From Gammaproteobacteria bacterium UBA6968 (lineage in GTDB: Bacteria; Pseudomonadota; Gammaproteobacteria; Pseudomonadales; Azotimanducaceae): a DNA stretch of 13,517 bases. The DNA lies in contig DJYW01000184.1 of assembly GCA_002450255.1 (NCBI GenBank), forward strand, positions 4,719-18,235. The letters run 5' to 3'. Positions 1-7,243 of this stretch are shown piece by piece (positions within the stretch are counted from its first letter, which is position 1; every line of letters begins with the position of its first letter). The notes under the pieces are model-generated. The model was not told where the DNA came from. It saw only the letters and a list, made by a program, of their open reading frames with translations, and searched no databases. Both the position numbers and the translations under genes were made by a program.

Positions 1-92
1 GACTGTCAGCCCCGCCGATTTTGCAGTTGGACGAGTGTGATTGATCTGAAGCTTCGCGCCTGTTTGCCCGTCTTATCTCTGCTTCAAGCCGG

Positions 93-1919
93 TCAAGTAA
101 ACTGCTTTGCTCCAGCTTTACAAACGTGCTTTGCGCTATGGGTTACGGTGTAGTTTTTATCCAGAACTGTGTCTACAAAATGCCATTGATTCGTTATTTC
201 AGTCGGCGTGAGCGTAACTTCCGCCCAACCGCGATGCTTCAGATCCAGGTCCGCTATTTCCGGGCTTGCTCTCTTATACGCCTTTTGCATTATCTCTGCG
301 GGTACCGGATACGTTTCGATGCCTGGACTGGTGATTCCCGGCGCACCGATCTCAACACCAACTGGCCGCAACGCGGCGTCTTGCAGATTGTTAGCCCAGG
401 CGTTGTGTGTATCGCCAGCCACAACCACCGGATTGGCGGCATAGGTTTGCAACGCTTGCATAACTCTATCGCGGCAGGCCGGATAGCCATCCCAGGCATC
501 CAGATTGGAAGGAAGCCCCTCCGCTCGCAACAACAGCATCATGCGCGTCAAACTTGCTGTCGATGCAGGCAGTGACTCGAGGTCCAACTCGGCCGGATCT
601 AGTGCTGGAATATTTATCTTACCCATCAAGACCTGTTGCCCCAGGATCTGCCAGGTACTGCCGCGGCGCTGCGACGCTTGCAGGGCTTCCGTCAGCCACT
701 GTTCTTGATCGATTCCGAGAATCGATCGCGCGGGATCGTTTAACCTCATCTTTTTGAAAGCGGCGCCGTCTGGTAAAAGATGCAAACCGTTTGGCAACGC
801 TGCAGGATCGAGTTGTTTCAGCATCGCGTAATCAATAACGGGCTTGGGCGTCTCGCCAGAGAGGTCAAACGGCAGCGGTAAACGCTCCACCTCATCGGCG
901 TTTAAATCTCGCGCAGACGCAGCATCGATGGGCCTGGGGTTCGCTGCATCGCGAATATCGAATGCCTGCATTTTCGGAAGCATATCCTGTTGATAATCCA
1001 AGCCACGGTCGCGTCCGTGGATGCGCGTATCAAGCATAATCAGATCTGCAAGATTACCGATTTGAAACTGACGGTAAATCGGATCTTGGTCGCCACCGGC
1101 GGCAGTTCTTATTGGCATCCATTCGTGGTAAACCTGCCTCGCAACGCGCATTCTCTGTTTGAAGTCACCTTCGTCGGGACCGTGATTTTCAGCTCCATTC
1201 GACCAAGCGTCGTTACTGATTTCATGGTCATCCCAAACGCAAATAAAGGGATGACGCGCATGCACTGCCTGTAAATCCGAGTCAGTTCGGTATAAGCCAT
1301 AACGCATTCGATAATCTTCAAGACTGAGAATCTCGTTTGCCGGCACGACACGCCGGCCTAGTCTTTGCACCACCTCCGGGTTGTCATAGCCACCCGCCGC
1401 ATATTCGTAAATATAGTCGCCAAGATGCAGCACCAGATCTAAATCTGCTTCTGCCATATCGCGATAAGCATTGAAGTAGCCTTGGGGGTAATTCGAACAG
1501 GAGGCCAAGCCAATACGAAACTGATCTACCGAGCCCGTGGGCAAAGTCCGCGTGCGGCCAATGGGGCTGTCGATTCCCGCCACAGTAAAGCGATAAAAAT
1601 ACCGGCTATCCGGAGCCAATCCCGTGGCGTCAACTTTTAGCGTGTAATCCTGAGCGAGAGAAGTGACGACTTCGCCCGCTGACACAACTTGTGCAAACGC
1701 AGCATCTTGCGCCACTTGCCAGGTTGCAGTGAGCGAGGTCGGTTGGCCATCACCCGGCAGGACTCGACTCCACAAAATGACGCGATCAGCTAGCGGGTCG
1801 CCGCTGGCTACGCCGTGAGTAAAGTGGGCGGCAGCGGCAGCTTGCGCCTCGTAGCCGCGTAACGCTAACAGGCCAAGAGAGGCACCCATGCTCTGCATTG
1901 CTTGACGACGATTAATCAT
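93..1919 (-). CDS. phoD: Tat-exported PhoD-like alkaline phosphatase/phosphodiesterase
   Basis: This 608-residue protein belongs to the PhoD family of metal-dependent periplasmic phosphodiesterases/phosphomonoesterases that release phosphate from organic esters. The N-terminus reads MINRRQAM, then a hydrophobic stretch and an Ala-rich segment to about residue 31: a twin-arginine signal (R4-R5) for export of a folded metalloenzyme. A PhoD N-terminal beta domain follows (HFTHGVASGDP at 32-42). The metallophosphatase motifs come in order: LASCSNYPQGYF (138-149), LGDYIYEY (166-173), VWDDHEI (228-234), AGDTHNAW (501-508) and HRGW (562-565). Length is normal for the family and all core motifs are intact. 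The ATG has GGGAGG about 11 nt upstream. It is the last minus-strand gene of the left block, after a 214-bp gap, so it may have its own promoter. I saw no clear Pho box. The family is certain; the substrate is not. Confidence 0.93.
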   Translation of the reverse strand: MINRRQAMQSMGASLGLLALRGYEAQAAAAAHFTHGVASGDPLADRVILWSRVLPGDGQPTSLTATWQVAQDAAFAQVVSAGEVVTSLAQDYTLKVDATGLAPDSRYFYRFTVAGIDSPIGRTRTLPTGSVDQFRIGLASCSNYPQGYFNAYRDMAEADLDLVLHLGDYIYEYAAGGYDNPEVVQRLGRRVVPANEILSLEDYRMRYGLYRTDSDLQAVHARHPFICVWDDHEISNDAWSNGAENHGPDEGDFKQRMRVARQVYHEWMPIRTAAGGDQDPIYRQFQIGNLADLIMLDTRIHGRDRGLDYQQDMLPKMQAFDIRDAANPRPIDAASARDLNADEVERLPLPFDLSGETPKPVIDYAMLKQLDPAALPNGLHLLPDGAAFKKMRLNDPARSILGIDQEQWLTEALQASQRRGSTWQILGQQVLMGKINIPALDPAELDLESLPASTASLTRMMLLLRAEGLPSNLDAWDGYPACRDRVMQALQTYAANPVVVAGDTHNAWANNLQDAALRPVGVEIGAPGITSPGIETYPVPAEIMQKAYKRASPEIADLDLKHRGWAEVTLTPTEITNQWHFVDTVLDKNYTVTHSAKHVCKAGAKQFT

Positions 1920-2133
1920 GACTCTTTGAACCTCCCAAAAAATAAGCAGAAGAACCGGCAGACAACTCGCTGTTGCCGAACCCTGCGGGAGCGTAACGCC
2001 ATTTGACTACATACATGTAACATTCGTCCCGCGCGCCTTGGCACCCCTCATTGTCACAGCTTGAAATCGTTGCGATAGATTGCCCATCGCACACGCCTGC
2101 AATGGTTGCGGCAAGGACGCAAGCCGATCTCAC

Positions 2134-2427
2134 CTAATGCAGGGTGTCGTGCTCCAAGAAAGCGCGCACTTTCGGTGGTATCTGGCCGGTCATACATTCC
2201 TGCACCAAAGCCACAAACGCTTGCGCTTCTAACGGTTCAATTAAGGAGGCTTGGTAATTTAAAACAAGACGGACATTGTGATCCACTTTGTCCAGATCAG
2301 GCGCAAGATAAGCGAGGCTCAACAACGAACGTGTTAGTGCGCCGGTGAACATATATACCGGCAACCCATTAAGCCACGCGCATACTTTTTCCAGCTGCTC
2401 TTGATCTAAGTCATGAATAGGCATCAT
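2134..2427 (-). CDS. hypothetical protein, 97 residues, downstream of coq7
   Basis: I do not recognise this protein. It is soluble-looking and mostly helical, without a signal peptide or membrane segment. Visible features are an acidic N-terminus (DLDQEQLEKVCAWLNGLP), a central hydrophobic segment (SLLSLAYLAPDLDKVD) and two cysteines. It begins 30 bp after the coq7-like stop on the same strand and probably shares that transcript. Two consecutive ATG codons (2427-2425 and 2424-2422) could start it; the first is used here and the Shine-Dalgarno signal is weak. Its position and codon pattern support a real gene, but the sequence alone gives no function. Confidence 0.6.
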   Translation of the reverse strand: MMPIHDLDQEQLEKVCAWLNGLPVYMFTGALTRSLLSLAYLAPDLDKVDHNVRLVLNYQASLIEPLEAQAFVALVQECMTGQIPPKVRAFLEHDTLH

Positions 2428-2457
2428 CAGGCACTCGTTGCTCGTTTGCGTGGCCTA

Positions 2458-3000
2458 CTAAACGTGTCGGGCAGCGCCAACTGCCCAACGCGATCCTGCG
2501 CCAATTATACTGTGCCAACAACGCTCCAATAGACCGGCCAAGTCAGCGGGCTGACCGGCAAACCGGTCCGCTGCATCATCACGATGCGCTCGTTCATCTG
2601 CTTGCAAACTGCATAACAAGGGTTGAATCGCATCCGGTGCATAGGCTAGCTGAGCTTCGTAGTGCTCGATCACAAAGGTCTCTACGGCAGCAATAGTTAG
2701 ATAAGTGAACCGTTTAGACCCCAGTGCTGCGATCGCGCCTAGCAACCATCCACTAACGTGCCACAGAGGCAACAAACGAGATTGCATACGACGGGGCAAC
2801 CACTGCTCGAACACAGCTAAATGCAGACGTTCTGTTGCGAGATGATGCTCAGCAAACGCACGAACCTCAGCATCTCGACTGATTGCCAACATACCGCGAT
2901 AAATGGCCACGGCACCAGTCTCCCCCGCGTGATCGGAACGTAAATCCGCGATCAGTTCGTCGGACAGACTGGCGATTGGCACTTTGGGAAGCGAGAGCAC
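2458..3000 (-). CDS. coq7: Coq7-family demethoxyubiquinone hydroxylase
   Basis: This is a 180-residue member of the Coq7/CAT5 di-iron monooxygenases, which hydroxylate the 3-demethoxyubiquinol ring (C6 in bacterial numbering) in late ubiquinone biosynthesis using O2. The ferritin-like four-helix bundle and carboxylate/histidine iron ligands are visible: LRSDHAGETGAVAIYRG (20-36, ligand E27), ATERLH (E57 and H60), AAVETFVIEHYEAQL (E107, with E112 nearby) and ADERAH (E136 and H139). All expected ligands are present, so it should be active. A hydrophobic surface segment (LWHVSGWLLGAIAALG) fits membrane association with the lipid substrate. The start is GTG, 5 bp after the ubiG stop, suggesting translational coupling; a second GTG lies six codons in. 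UbiG supplies the final O-methylation after this step, so the adjacency makes pathway sense. Confidence 0.9.
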   Translation of the reverse strand: MLSLPKVPIASLSDELIADLRSDHAGETGAVAIYRGMLAISRDAEVRAFAEHHLATERLHLAVFEQWLPRRMQSRLLPLWHVSGWLLGAIAALGSKRFTYLTIAAVETFVIEHYEAQLAYAPDAIQPLLCSLQADERAHRDDAADRFAGQPADLAGLLERCWHSIIGAGSRWAVGAARHV

Positions 3001-3005
3001 AAGCG

Positions 3006-3767
3006 TTACTCAACAGAAAAGGGACGGCGAAAAACCAACATATAGTTTACGCCCGTATATCGAGTCAGCCGAAAGCGCGGTCCAATTGGATTTACTGCAA
3101 CCCCCTGCGCAACCACGGGGATTAGGCCAGCCCTGCAACATGCGCTGCGCACCTCGCTAGGTTTAACGAATTGCTGCCAGCGATGAGTCCCTCTCGGCAG
3201 TAAATTGAAAAGCCACTCGGCCCCTACTATTGCGGCCAGGAATGCGGCCAGCGTGCGGTTAATTGTGGCAATGAAAAGCCATCCACCTGGTGCGACACGC
3301 GCCGCACTATCTGCCAAAAATGCCTCAGCGTTTGGTACGTGTTCGACGACTTCCATATTTAGCACCACGGCGAACTGTCGCGCCGGCAGATGTTCAATAA
3401 CCGTGTGCTGATAGTCGATGTCGAGGCCATGCGCCGTAGCATGCTGGCGAGCGATAGCTATATTGCGTTCCGCGGGATCGATACCGGTGACTGAGTAGCC
3501 ATGTCGGGCCATACCCTCCGACAACAAACCTGCGCCACAGCCGATGTCTAACACGTCATAAGGCGTTGCTGGCTCCGGGTTGGCAACGTCGGACGGTGCT
3601 TGGAGTTGCTCCAAAATATAAGGGACCCGCAGCTGATTAAGGCCGTGCAGAGGGGCCATTGGCCCCGTGGGGTCCCACCATTGCTCCGCCAGTTTATTAA
3701 AGGCAGCGATTTCAGTCGAATCCGTGCTCGGCAATAGGTGGCCGTCGCGGCGCGCGTCGCTAAGCAA
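3006..3767 (-). CDS. ubiG: UbiG, ubiquinone biosynthesis O-methyltransferase
   Basis: This 253-residue class I SAM-dependent methyltransferase performs both O-methylations of the ubiquinone ring (polyprenyl-dihydroxyphenol and demethylubiquinol). The UbiG-specific N-terminus is clear: STDSTEIAAFNKLAEQWWDP (14-33), then GPMAPLHGLNQLRVPYI (35-51). SAM motif I is VLDIGCGAG (72-80), with GIDPAERNI (95-103) as the acidic-loop strand and MEVVEHV (138-144) as the motif typical of the family. The C-terminal TINRT and PRGTHRWQQFVKP segments are also characteristic. Length is slightly above the roughly 240 residues of the E. coli enzyme because of a longer leader. The start used is TTG, one base after the TAG of the upstream photolyase-like gene, so translation is probably coupled. 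A second in-frame TTG lies 11 codons later; no ATG is close. Confidence 0.94.
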   Translation of the reverse strand: MLSDARRDGHLLPSTDSTEIAAFNKLAEQWWDPTGPMAPLHGLNQLRVPYILEQLQAPSDVANPEPATPYDVLDIGCGAGLLSEGMARHGYSVTGIDPAERNIAIARQHATAHGLDIDYQHTVIEHLPARQFAVVLNMEVVEHVPNAEAFLADSAARVAPGGWLFIATINRTLAAFLAAIVGAEWLFNLLPRGTHRWQQFVKPSEVRSACCRAGLIPVVAQGVAVNPIGPRFRLTRYTGVNYMLVFRRPFSVE

Positions 3768-3768
3768 C

Positions 3769-5067
3769 CTATGTCAGCCCCATCGCGGCAAGAAATTCTG
3801 GGATATTCTTTCCTAGCTGAAAAAATCCCCGCTTACTGTATGGCCATACCAAACGGTCGTAGTTGCGGCTGAATTCCAGGTACTCGATGCCTGCTGCAGT
3901 TACCGCAGCCCTGACTTGATCCAACGCCTGACGCGTCGGTCCGCTGGGTGCATAAGCAACAACTAAACGATGCAATCCCTGGCTCTGCGCCCAAGCAACA
4001 ACTCGCTCAGGCTGCAACAACGGAACCGCTTCGTCTGCCTGGACATTGCACTTCTTTTGGCCTCGCACAACCGCATCTACAACCGCCCCGCGGATGAATC
4101 GTTCGACCAGCTCTGAGCTTGCGCCGATTGGACTGCGTTGCACTGGAGCAAGCCCGGCGACGCTGTGAAACGCTGTGGGCGTATGTAGTCCCAGGTCAGT
4201 TTCGGTTAACAACAAGCCAGTGGTGGCGTCCTCTAAATCACCGAAACTGGCTGTCGGTAAATCCAAAGGCGCTTGGCGCAGTGCGTCGTTTGGCAGCGTT
4301 TCTTCTAACGGTACTGCAGCACTGGCGAGCCGCTCTAAGCCGCTTAATGACGCTGAATTGGTGGTCATTCGCGGGGCCGCATTGCGGCGGATATTTTCCG
4401 CTGTCGCTAGATAGGCTTTACCTTTCGTGTGCAAGCCAGCCACCCAACGCCACCCGAGCGTATTGCAAGCTGGATCACCATCGATCAGGTGACGATAAAA
4501 AAAGTCGGCTCCGAGTTCCCACGGTAGTTGCAAAGAAAAAATCCAAATGCTCGCGAACCACATACGTGAATGGTTGTGCAGGTAGCCGGTCGTTACGAGC
4601 TCGTGAACCCATGCGTCGAATGGCTCGATGCCTGTTTCACCGGCACAGGCGAGTTGATAAGCCTGACGCTGCCATTTGTTATCCTGCACTTCGGCATGCA
4701 CTGTTTCGAGTCGCGACCACAAAGCCGGCCAGAGATTGGGGCGGTGCTCCATCCACCCTTTCCAGTAGCCGCGCCAAAATACCTCTTGGATGAATTTGAA
4801 GGCAGCGTTGGGAGAATTCTTGCACAGCGCGGCGGACAGCACCTCGGCTTCACTGATCAAACGTGTGCTCACGTAGGGCGACAGCTGGGATACGAAACGA
4901 TGTTGCCCAGGGCCGCAGTCTTTGTTGCGATTGTCCTGATAACTTCGTCCTGCTAATGGCGCGAATTGGCGCAGCGCTGTCAGACCGTGTTCGCGCGTAG
5001 GCGTGCGATTCGGTATGTCTTGCTCAAACAAGTCGTTTGCAAACACTCGGCTGGATGACCCTTGCAT
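3769..5067 (-). CDS. photolyase/cryptochrome-like flavoprotein, FAD domain first, antenna-domain remnant at C-terminus
   Basis: This is a 432-residue protein of the DNA photolyase/cryptochrome superfamily. It lacks the usual N-terminal antenna domain and enters the FAD-binding helical domain almost at once: QHRFVSQLSPYVS (55-67), EVFWRGYWKGW (95-105, W98 matching E. coli W277), TTGYLHNHSRM (159-169), LPWELGADFF (181-190, W183 matching W359) and DGDPACNTLGWRW (196-208; N202, W206 and W208 near E. coli N378, W382 and W384). FAD and electron-transfer residues therefore look intact. After a linker (about 230-280) comes LLLTETDLGLH (285-295), resembling the WFRRDLRLHDNP signature of the antenna domain. 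A Rossmann-like stretch (RLVVAYAPSGP, 367-377) and a terminal GFFQLGKNIP (414-423) follow, so the antenna domain seems moved to the C-terminus. The ATG has a strong AAGGAG 5 nt upstream. First gene of the ubiG-coq7 transcript. DNA repair is likely but unproven; photoreception is the alternative. Confidence 0.85.
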   Translation of the reverse strand: MQGSSSRVFANDLFEQDIPNRTPTREHGLTALRQFAPLAGRSYQDNRNKDCGPGQHRFVSQLSPYVSTRLISEAEVLSAALCKNSPNAAFKFIQEVFWRGYWKGWMEHRPNLWPALWSRLETVHAEVQDNKWQRQAYQLACAGETGIEPFDAWVHELVTTGYLHNHSRMWFASIWIFSLQLPWELGADFFYRHLIDGDPACNTLGWRWVAGLHTKGKAYLATAENIRRNAAPRMTTNSASLSGLERLASAAVPLEETLPNDALRQAPLDLPTASFGDLEDATTGLLLTETDLGLHTPTAFHSVAGLAPVQRSPIGASSELVERFIRGAVVDAVVRGQKKCNVQADEAVPLLQPERVVAWAQSQGLHRLVVAYAPSGPTRQALDQVRAAVTAAGIEYLEFSRNYDRLVWPYSKRGFFQLGKNIPEFLAAMGLT

Positions 5068-5083
5068 ATGATCTCCTTAGTGG

Positions 5084-5111
5084 CTTTAACGCTAAATAAG
5101 ACTTGGGATCA
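5084..5111 (-). promoter_or_regulatory. candidate ECF (RpoE/ChrR-type) promoter in the divergent photolyase gap
   Basis: On the minus strand, TGATCC (5111-5106) is followed after 17 nt by TAAAG (5088-5084). The -35 hexamer equals the TGATCC element known for the singlet-oxygen-responsive RpoE-ChrR sigma factor, whose regulon often includes photolyase genes. The -10 is only a partial match. A start site about 7 nt downstream would leave a very short leader, with the Shine-Dalgarno sequence (5078-5073) almost at the 5' end, which weakens the call. The rest of the 143-bp gap (5068-5210) is AT-rich and must also drive the plus-strand photolyase. No convincing sigma-70 pair was found for that gene. 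Confidence 0.28.
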
Positions 5112-5210
5112 TGTTGGCTAAGATATTTCAAAAAGTCCACTTAAAGTCTATTAATTTTGTCAATATTTGTTAACTTTATTGGAAATATACATCTTTTATC
5201 TAGACATAAC

Positions 5211-6812
5211 ATGACCAAACCAATCCCAAACTCGATTATCTGGTTCAAACGAGACTTACGCGTTGAGGATAACGCGGCGCTTTGTGAAGCACTTTTACAC
5301 GGCTCAACTACAGCGCTCTACGTGATTGAGCCAGCACTCTGGCAACAGTCCGATCGCTCCGCACGCCACTGGCATTTGTGTCGTCATCACCTGCTTGGGC
5401 TGCAACAGCAACTGGCGAGGTTGGGCGGCGGCCTGACTGTCCGCGTTGGTGAGATGACGACGGTGCTAAGCCAGTTACACCGCGAACTTGGACACTTCGA
5501 GTTATTCGCCCATGAAGAAACTGGTAGTCAGTGGACCTTCAGCAGAGATCAAGCCGTCCTAGATTGGTGCCGAAGCAACGGCATCGCCTGGCATGAGTAC
5601 GCACAGTTTGGCGTGGTGCGAGGTCTGAAGGACCGAGACGGCTGGGCCAAACTCTGGCGTCAGCGAATGCAGTTGGACACGGCGAAACTGCCCCCTCACC
5701 GCCATTGGCAACCGCTGCCCAGTACGCCCGACTGGGAGAGCTGGCAGCCAAACCGGTCCGACCGAGACAACGTTTTTGGCGCGCTCGAACCGCTGGATGC
5801 ATCTGCCTGGCAAGTGCATAAAGCTCAAGCGACAGCGGTGCTGGATGACTTCTTAACCCAGCGTGGTGAGCGCTATCACCTTGAGATGTCCAGCCCACAC
5901 TCAGCGGTAAGCGCCTGCTCTCGGCTTAGCGCACACCTTGCCTATGGCAGCCTATCCATGCGCAGTTTGGTGCAAGCAACTTGGCAGCGTCAAAAAGCAG
6001 TCAAAACCCTACCAGCGACTGAGCGCAGGACCTGGCCCAAAGCCCTCTCAGCTTTTCACGGCCGCTTGCACTGGCATTGCCATTTCATGCAAAAGCTAGA
6101 GAGCGAGCCCGCTCTAGAGTTCAGAAATTTTTCGAAGATGTACGACGGTATGCGCGAGGACTGCTTTAATCCGGCGCACTTCGCAGCATGGTGCCGCGGA
6201 GAAACAGGCTATCCGTTCGTAGACGCCTGCATGCGCTTTTTGATTGCCAACGGCTGGATTAACTTCCGGATGCGCGCCATGCTCGTGTCATTTGCGAGCT
6301 ACGATCTTTGGCTACACTGGCGCGAAACCGCGCACTATCTGGCGCGGCTCTTCTTGGATTATGAAACAGGCATCCATTATTCACAGGTACAAATGCAATC
6401 CGGCACCACCGGTATTAACACCGTGCGCATCTACAACCCCGTCAAGCAATCTAAGGATCAAGATCCGAACGGCAATTTCATTCGTCGTTGGGTACCGGAA
6501 CTCAGCGGCTTTGACGACACGCTGGTTCATCAGCCCTGGCTGGCAACAACCGCGCAGCAGACTCAAGCCGGCTGTCTCATCGGTGAACATTATCCCGCCC
6601 CTATTGTCGATCACGCGATAGCGGCTCGTTACGCTCGCGAACAGGTTTACGCCCGTCGCCGGGGAGCAGAAGCGCAAGCGGAACACGCTCGAGTCTTCGA
6701 GCAGCATGGCAGCCGCAAAAATAACCCTCGTTCAACTTCAAGACAGTCACGCAAACCACGGGAAGCGTCCCCACAGCTCGACTTACTTGAGAAACCCAAG
6801 TCAAACGTTTGA
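5211..6812 (+). CDS. cryptochrome/photolyase-family protein with atypical FAD pocket
   Basis: This 533-residue protein has the normal order of the cryptochrome/photolyase family. The N-terminal antenna domain has SIIWFKRDLRVEDNAAL (8-24), and the helical FAD-binding domain spans about 220-440. Recognisable motifs are RLHWHCHFMQKLE (285-297; W288 matches E. coli W277), TGYPFVDACMRFLIANGWIN (332-351) and LHWRET (368-373; W370 matches W359). The segment matching E. coli DLAANNGGWQW is DYETGIHYSQV (383-393), aligned without gaps through RIYNP. The FAD-contacting Asn378 becomes Gly387, proximal Trp382 becomes Ser391 and Trp384 becomes Val393. The charged C-terminal tail (about 475-533) is probably disordered. 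Start: ATG at 5211 is preferred over a TTG 18 codons upstream because the protein reads as homologous from MTKPIPNS onward; the Shine-Dalgarno is weak. The substrate (CPD, 6-4 photoproduct or signalling only) cannot be assigned. Confidence 0.88.
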   Translation: MTKPIPNSIIWFKRDLRVEDNAALCEALLHGSTTALYVIEPALWQQSDRSARHWHLCRHHLLGLQQQLARLGGGLTVRVGEMTTVLSQLHRELGHFELFAHEETGSQWTFSRDQAVLDWCRSNGIAWHEYAQFGVVRGLKDRDGWAKLWRQRMQLDTAKLPPHRHWQPLPSTPDWESWQPNRSDRDNVFGALEPLDASAWQVHKAQATAVLDDFLTQRGERYHLEMSSPHSAVSACSRLSAHLAYGSLSMRSLVQATWQRQKAVKTLPATERRTWPKALSAFHGRLHWHCHFMQKLESEPALEFRNFSKMYDGMREDCFNPAHFAAWCRGETGYPFVDACMRFLIANGWINFRMRAMLVSFASYDLWLHWRETAHYLARLFLDYETGIHYSQVQMQSGTTGINTVRIYNPVKQSKDQDPNGNFIRRWVPELSGFDDTLVHQPWLATTAQQTQAGCLIGEHYPAPIVDHAIAARYAREQVYARRRGAEAQAEHARVFEQHGSRKNNPRSTSRQSRKPREASPQLDLLEKPKSNV

Positions 6813-6865
6813 CAAAATCCCACGTTTGTCTAACTGTTTCGGCACCGATGTTCATGGAAAGCATT

Positions 6866-7195
6866 ATGCAGCACGAAAAATGGCACTGGCGGCCGGAAGA
6901 AGGTGGCGCAGTGGACCCTAAACTTCTTGACCTAAAACCCGTCGATCCCATCGTCTATAAAATGAAGGACGTATGGGGTTTCGATGTAGATGAGCTACCC
7001 TGCGAACCGTTTGATATCGAAATCCGCATCAAAGCCGATACTGTTGCCGAAGGCCTGGTCATGTTCGAGCATGCAGTTAAAGACTACATGCTCGAACACT
7101 TCGACTCGTTTGGACGGGAGCTTTTCGTGCAGCGGCTCAATTTCAGCGATGAATTTAGCGAACAGAAAACCTGCGAAATCATTATGAGCGACTAG
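6866..7195 (+). CDS. hypothetical protein, 109 residues, downstream of photolyase
   Basis: I do not recognise this family. The protein is acidic and soluble-looking, with a Trp-rich start (MQHEKWHWRPEEGG), a PVDPIVYKMKDVWGFDVDELP segment (25-45), a predicted strand (FDIEIRIKAD, 49-58), an amphipathic helix (AEGLVMFEHAVKDYMLEHF, 61-79) and a final strand pair. This looks like a small alpha/beta fold. It starts 53 bp after the photolyase stop on the same strand, so co-transcription is likely. Start choice is uncertain: ATG 6866 has GGAAAG just upstream, but in-frame ATGs at 6848 and 6854 and a TTG at 6809 overlapping the photolyase stop are possible. There is no signal peptide or membrane segment. 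Confidence 0.65.
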   Translation: MQHEKWHWRPEEGGAVDPKLLDLKPVDPIVYKMKDVWGFDVDELPCEPFDIEIRIKADTVAEGLVMFEHAVKDYMLEHFDSFGRELFVQRLNFSDEFSEQKTCEIIMSD

Positions 7196-7243
7196 CCCTG
7201 TGCGCGCCCTCATCCACTCAACCAACCCCCCTGGATTGTAACC

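Noticed and set aside
1912..2133. A 73-codon minus-strand frame between the 97-residue gene and phoD, GTG start abutting the upstream stop, Cys-rich with a hydrophobic N-terminus
   Set aside because: No Shine-Dalgarno, unlike any family I know, and it runs into the phoD start. Most likely intergenic leader DNA; a conserved homolog would reverse this.
1920..2133. A Pho box or phosphate-starvation operator before phoD
   Set aside because: Only a loose CTGTGAC-like half site is present on the minus strand, with no second repeat at the required spacing.
4119..4793. A 224-codon plus-strand frame opposite the permuted photolyase gene
   Set aside because: It is antisense to a clearly conserved gene and its translation is rich in Arg, Cys and Trp without motifs.
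5157..5210. An 18-codon N-terminal extension of the plus-strand photolyase from a TTG
   Set aside because: It covers AT-rich promoter-like DNA; homology begins right after the ATG at 5211.
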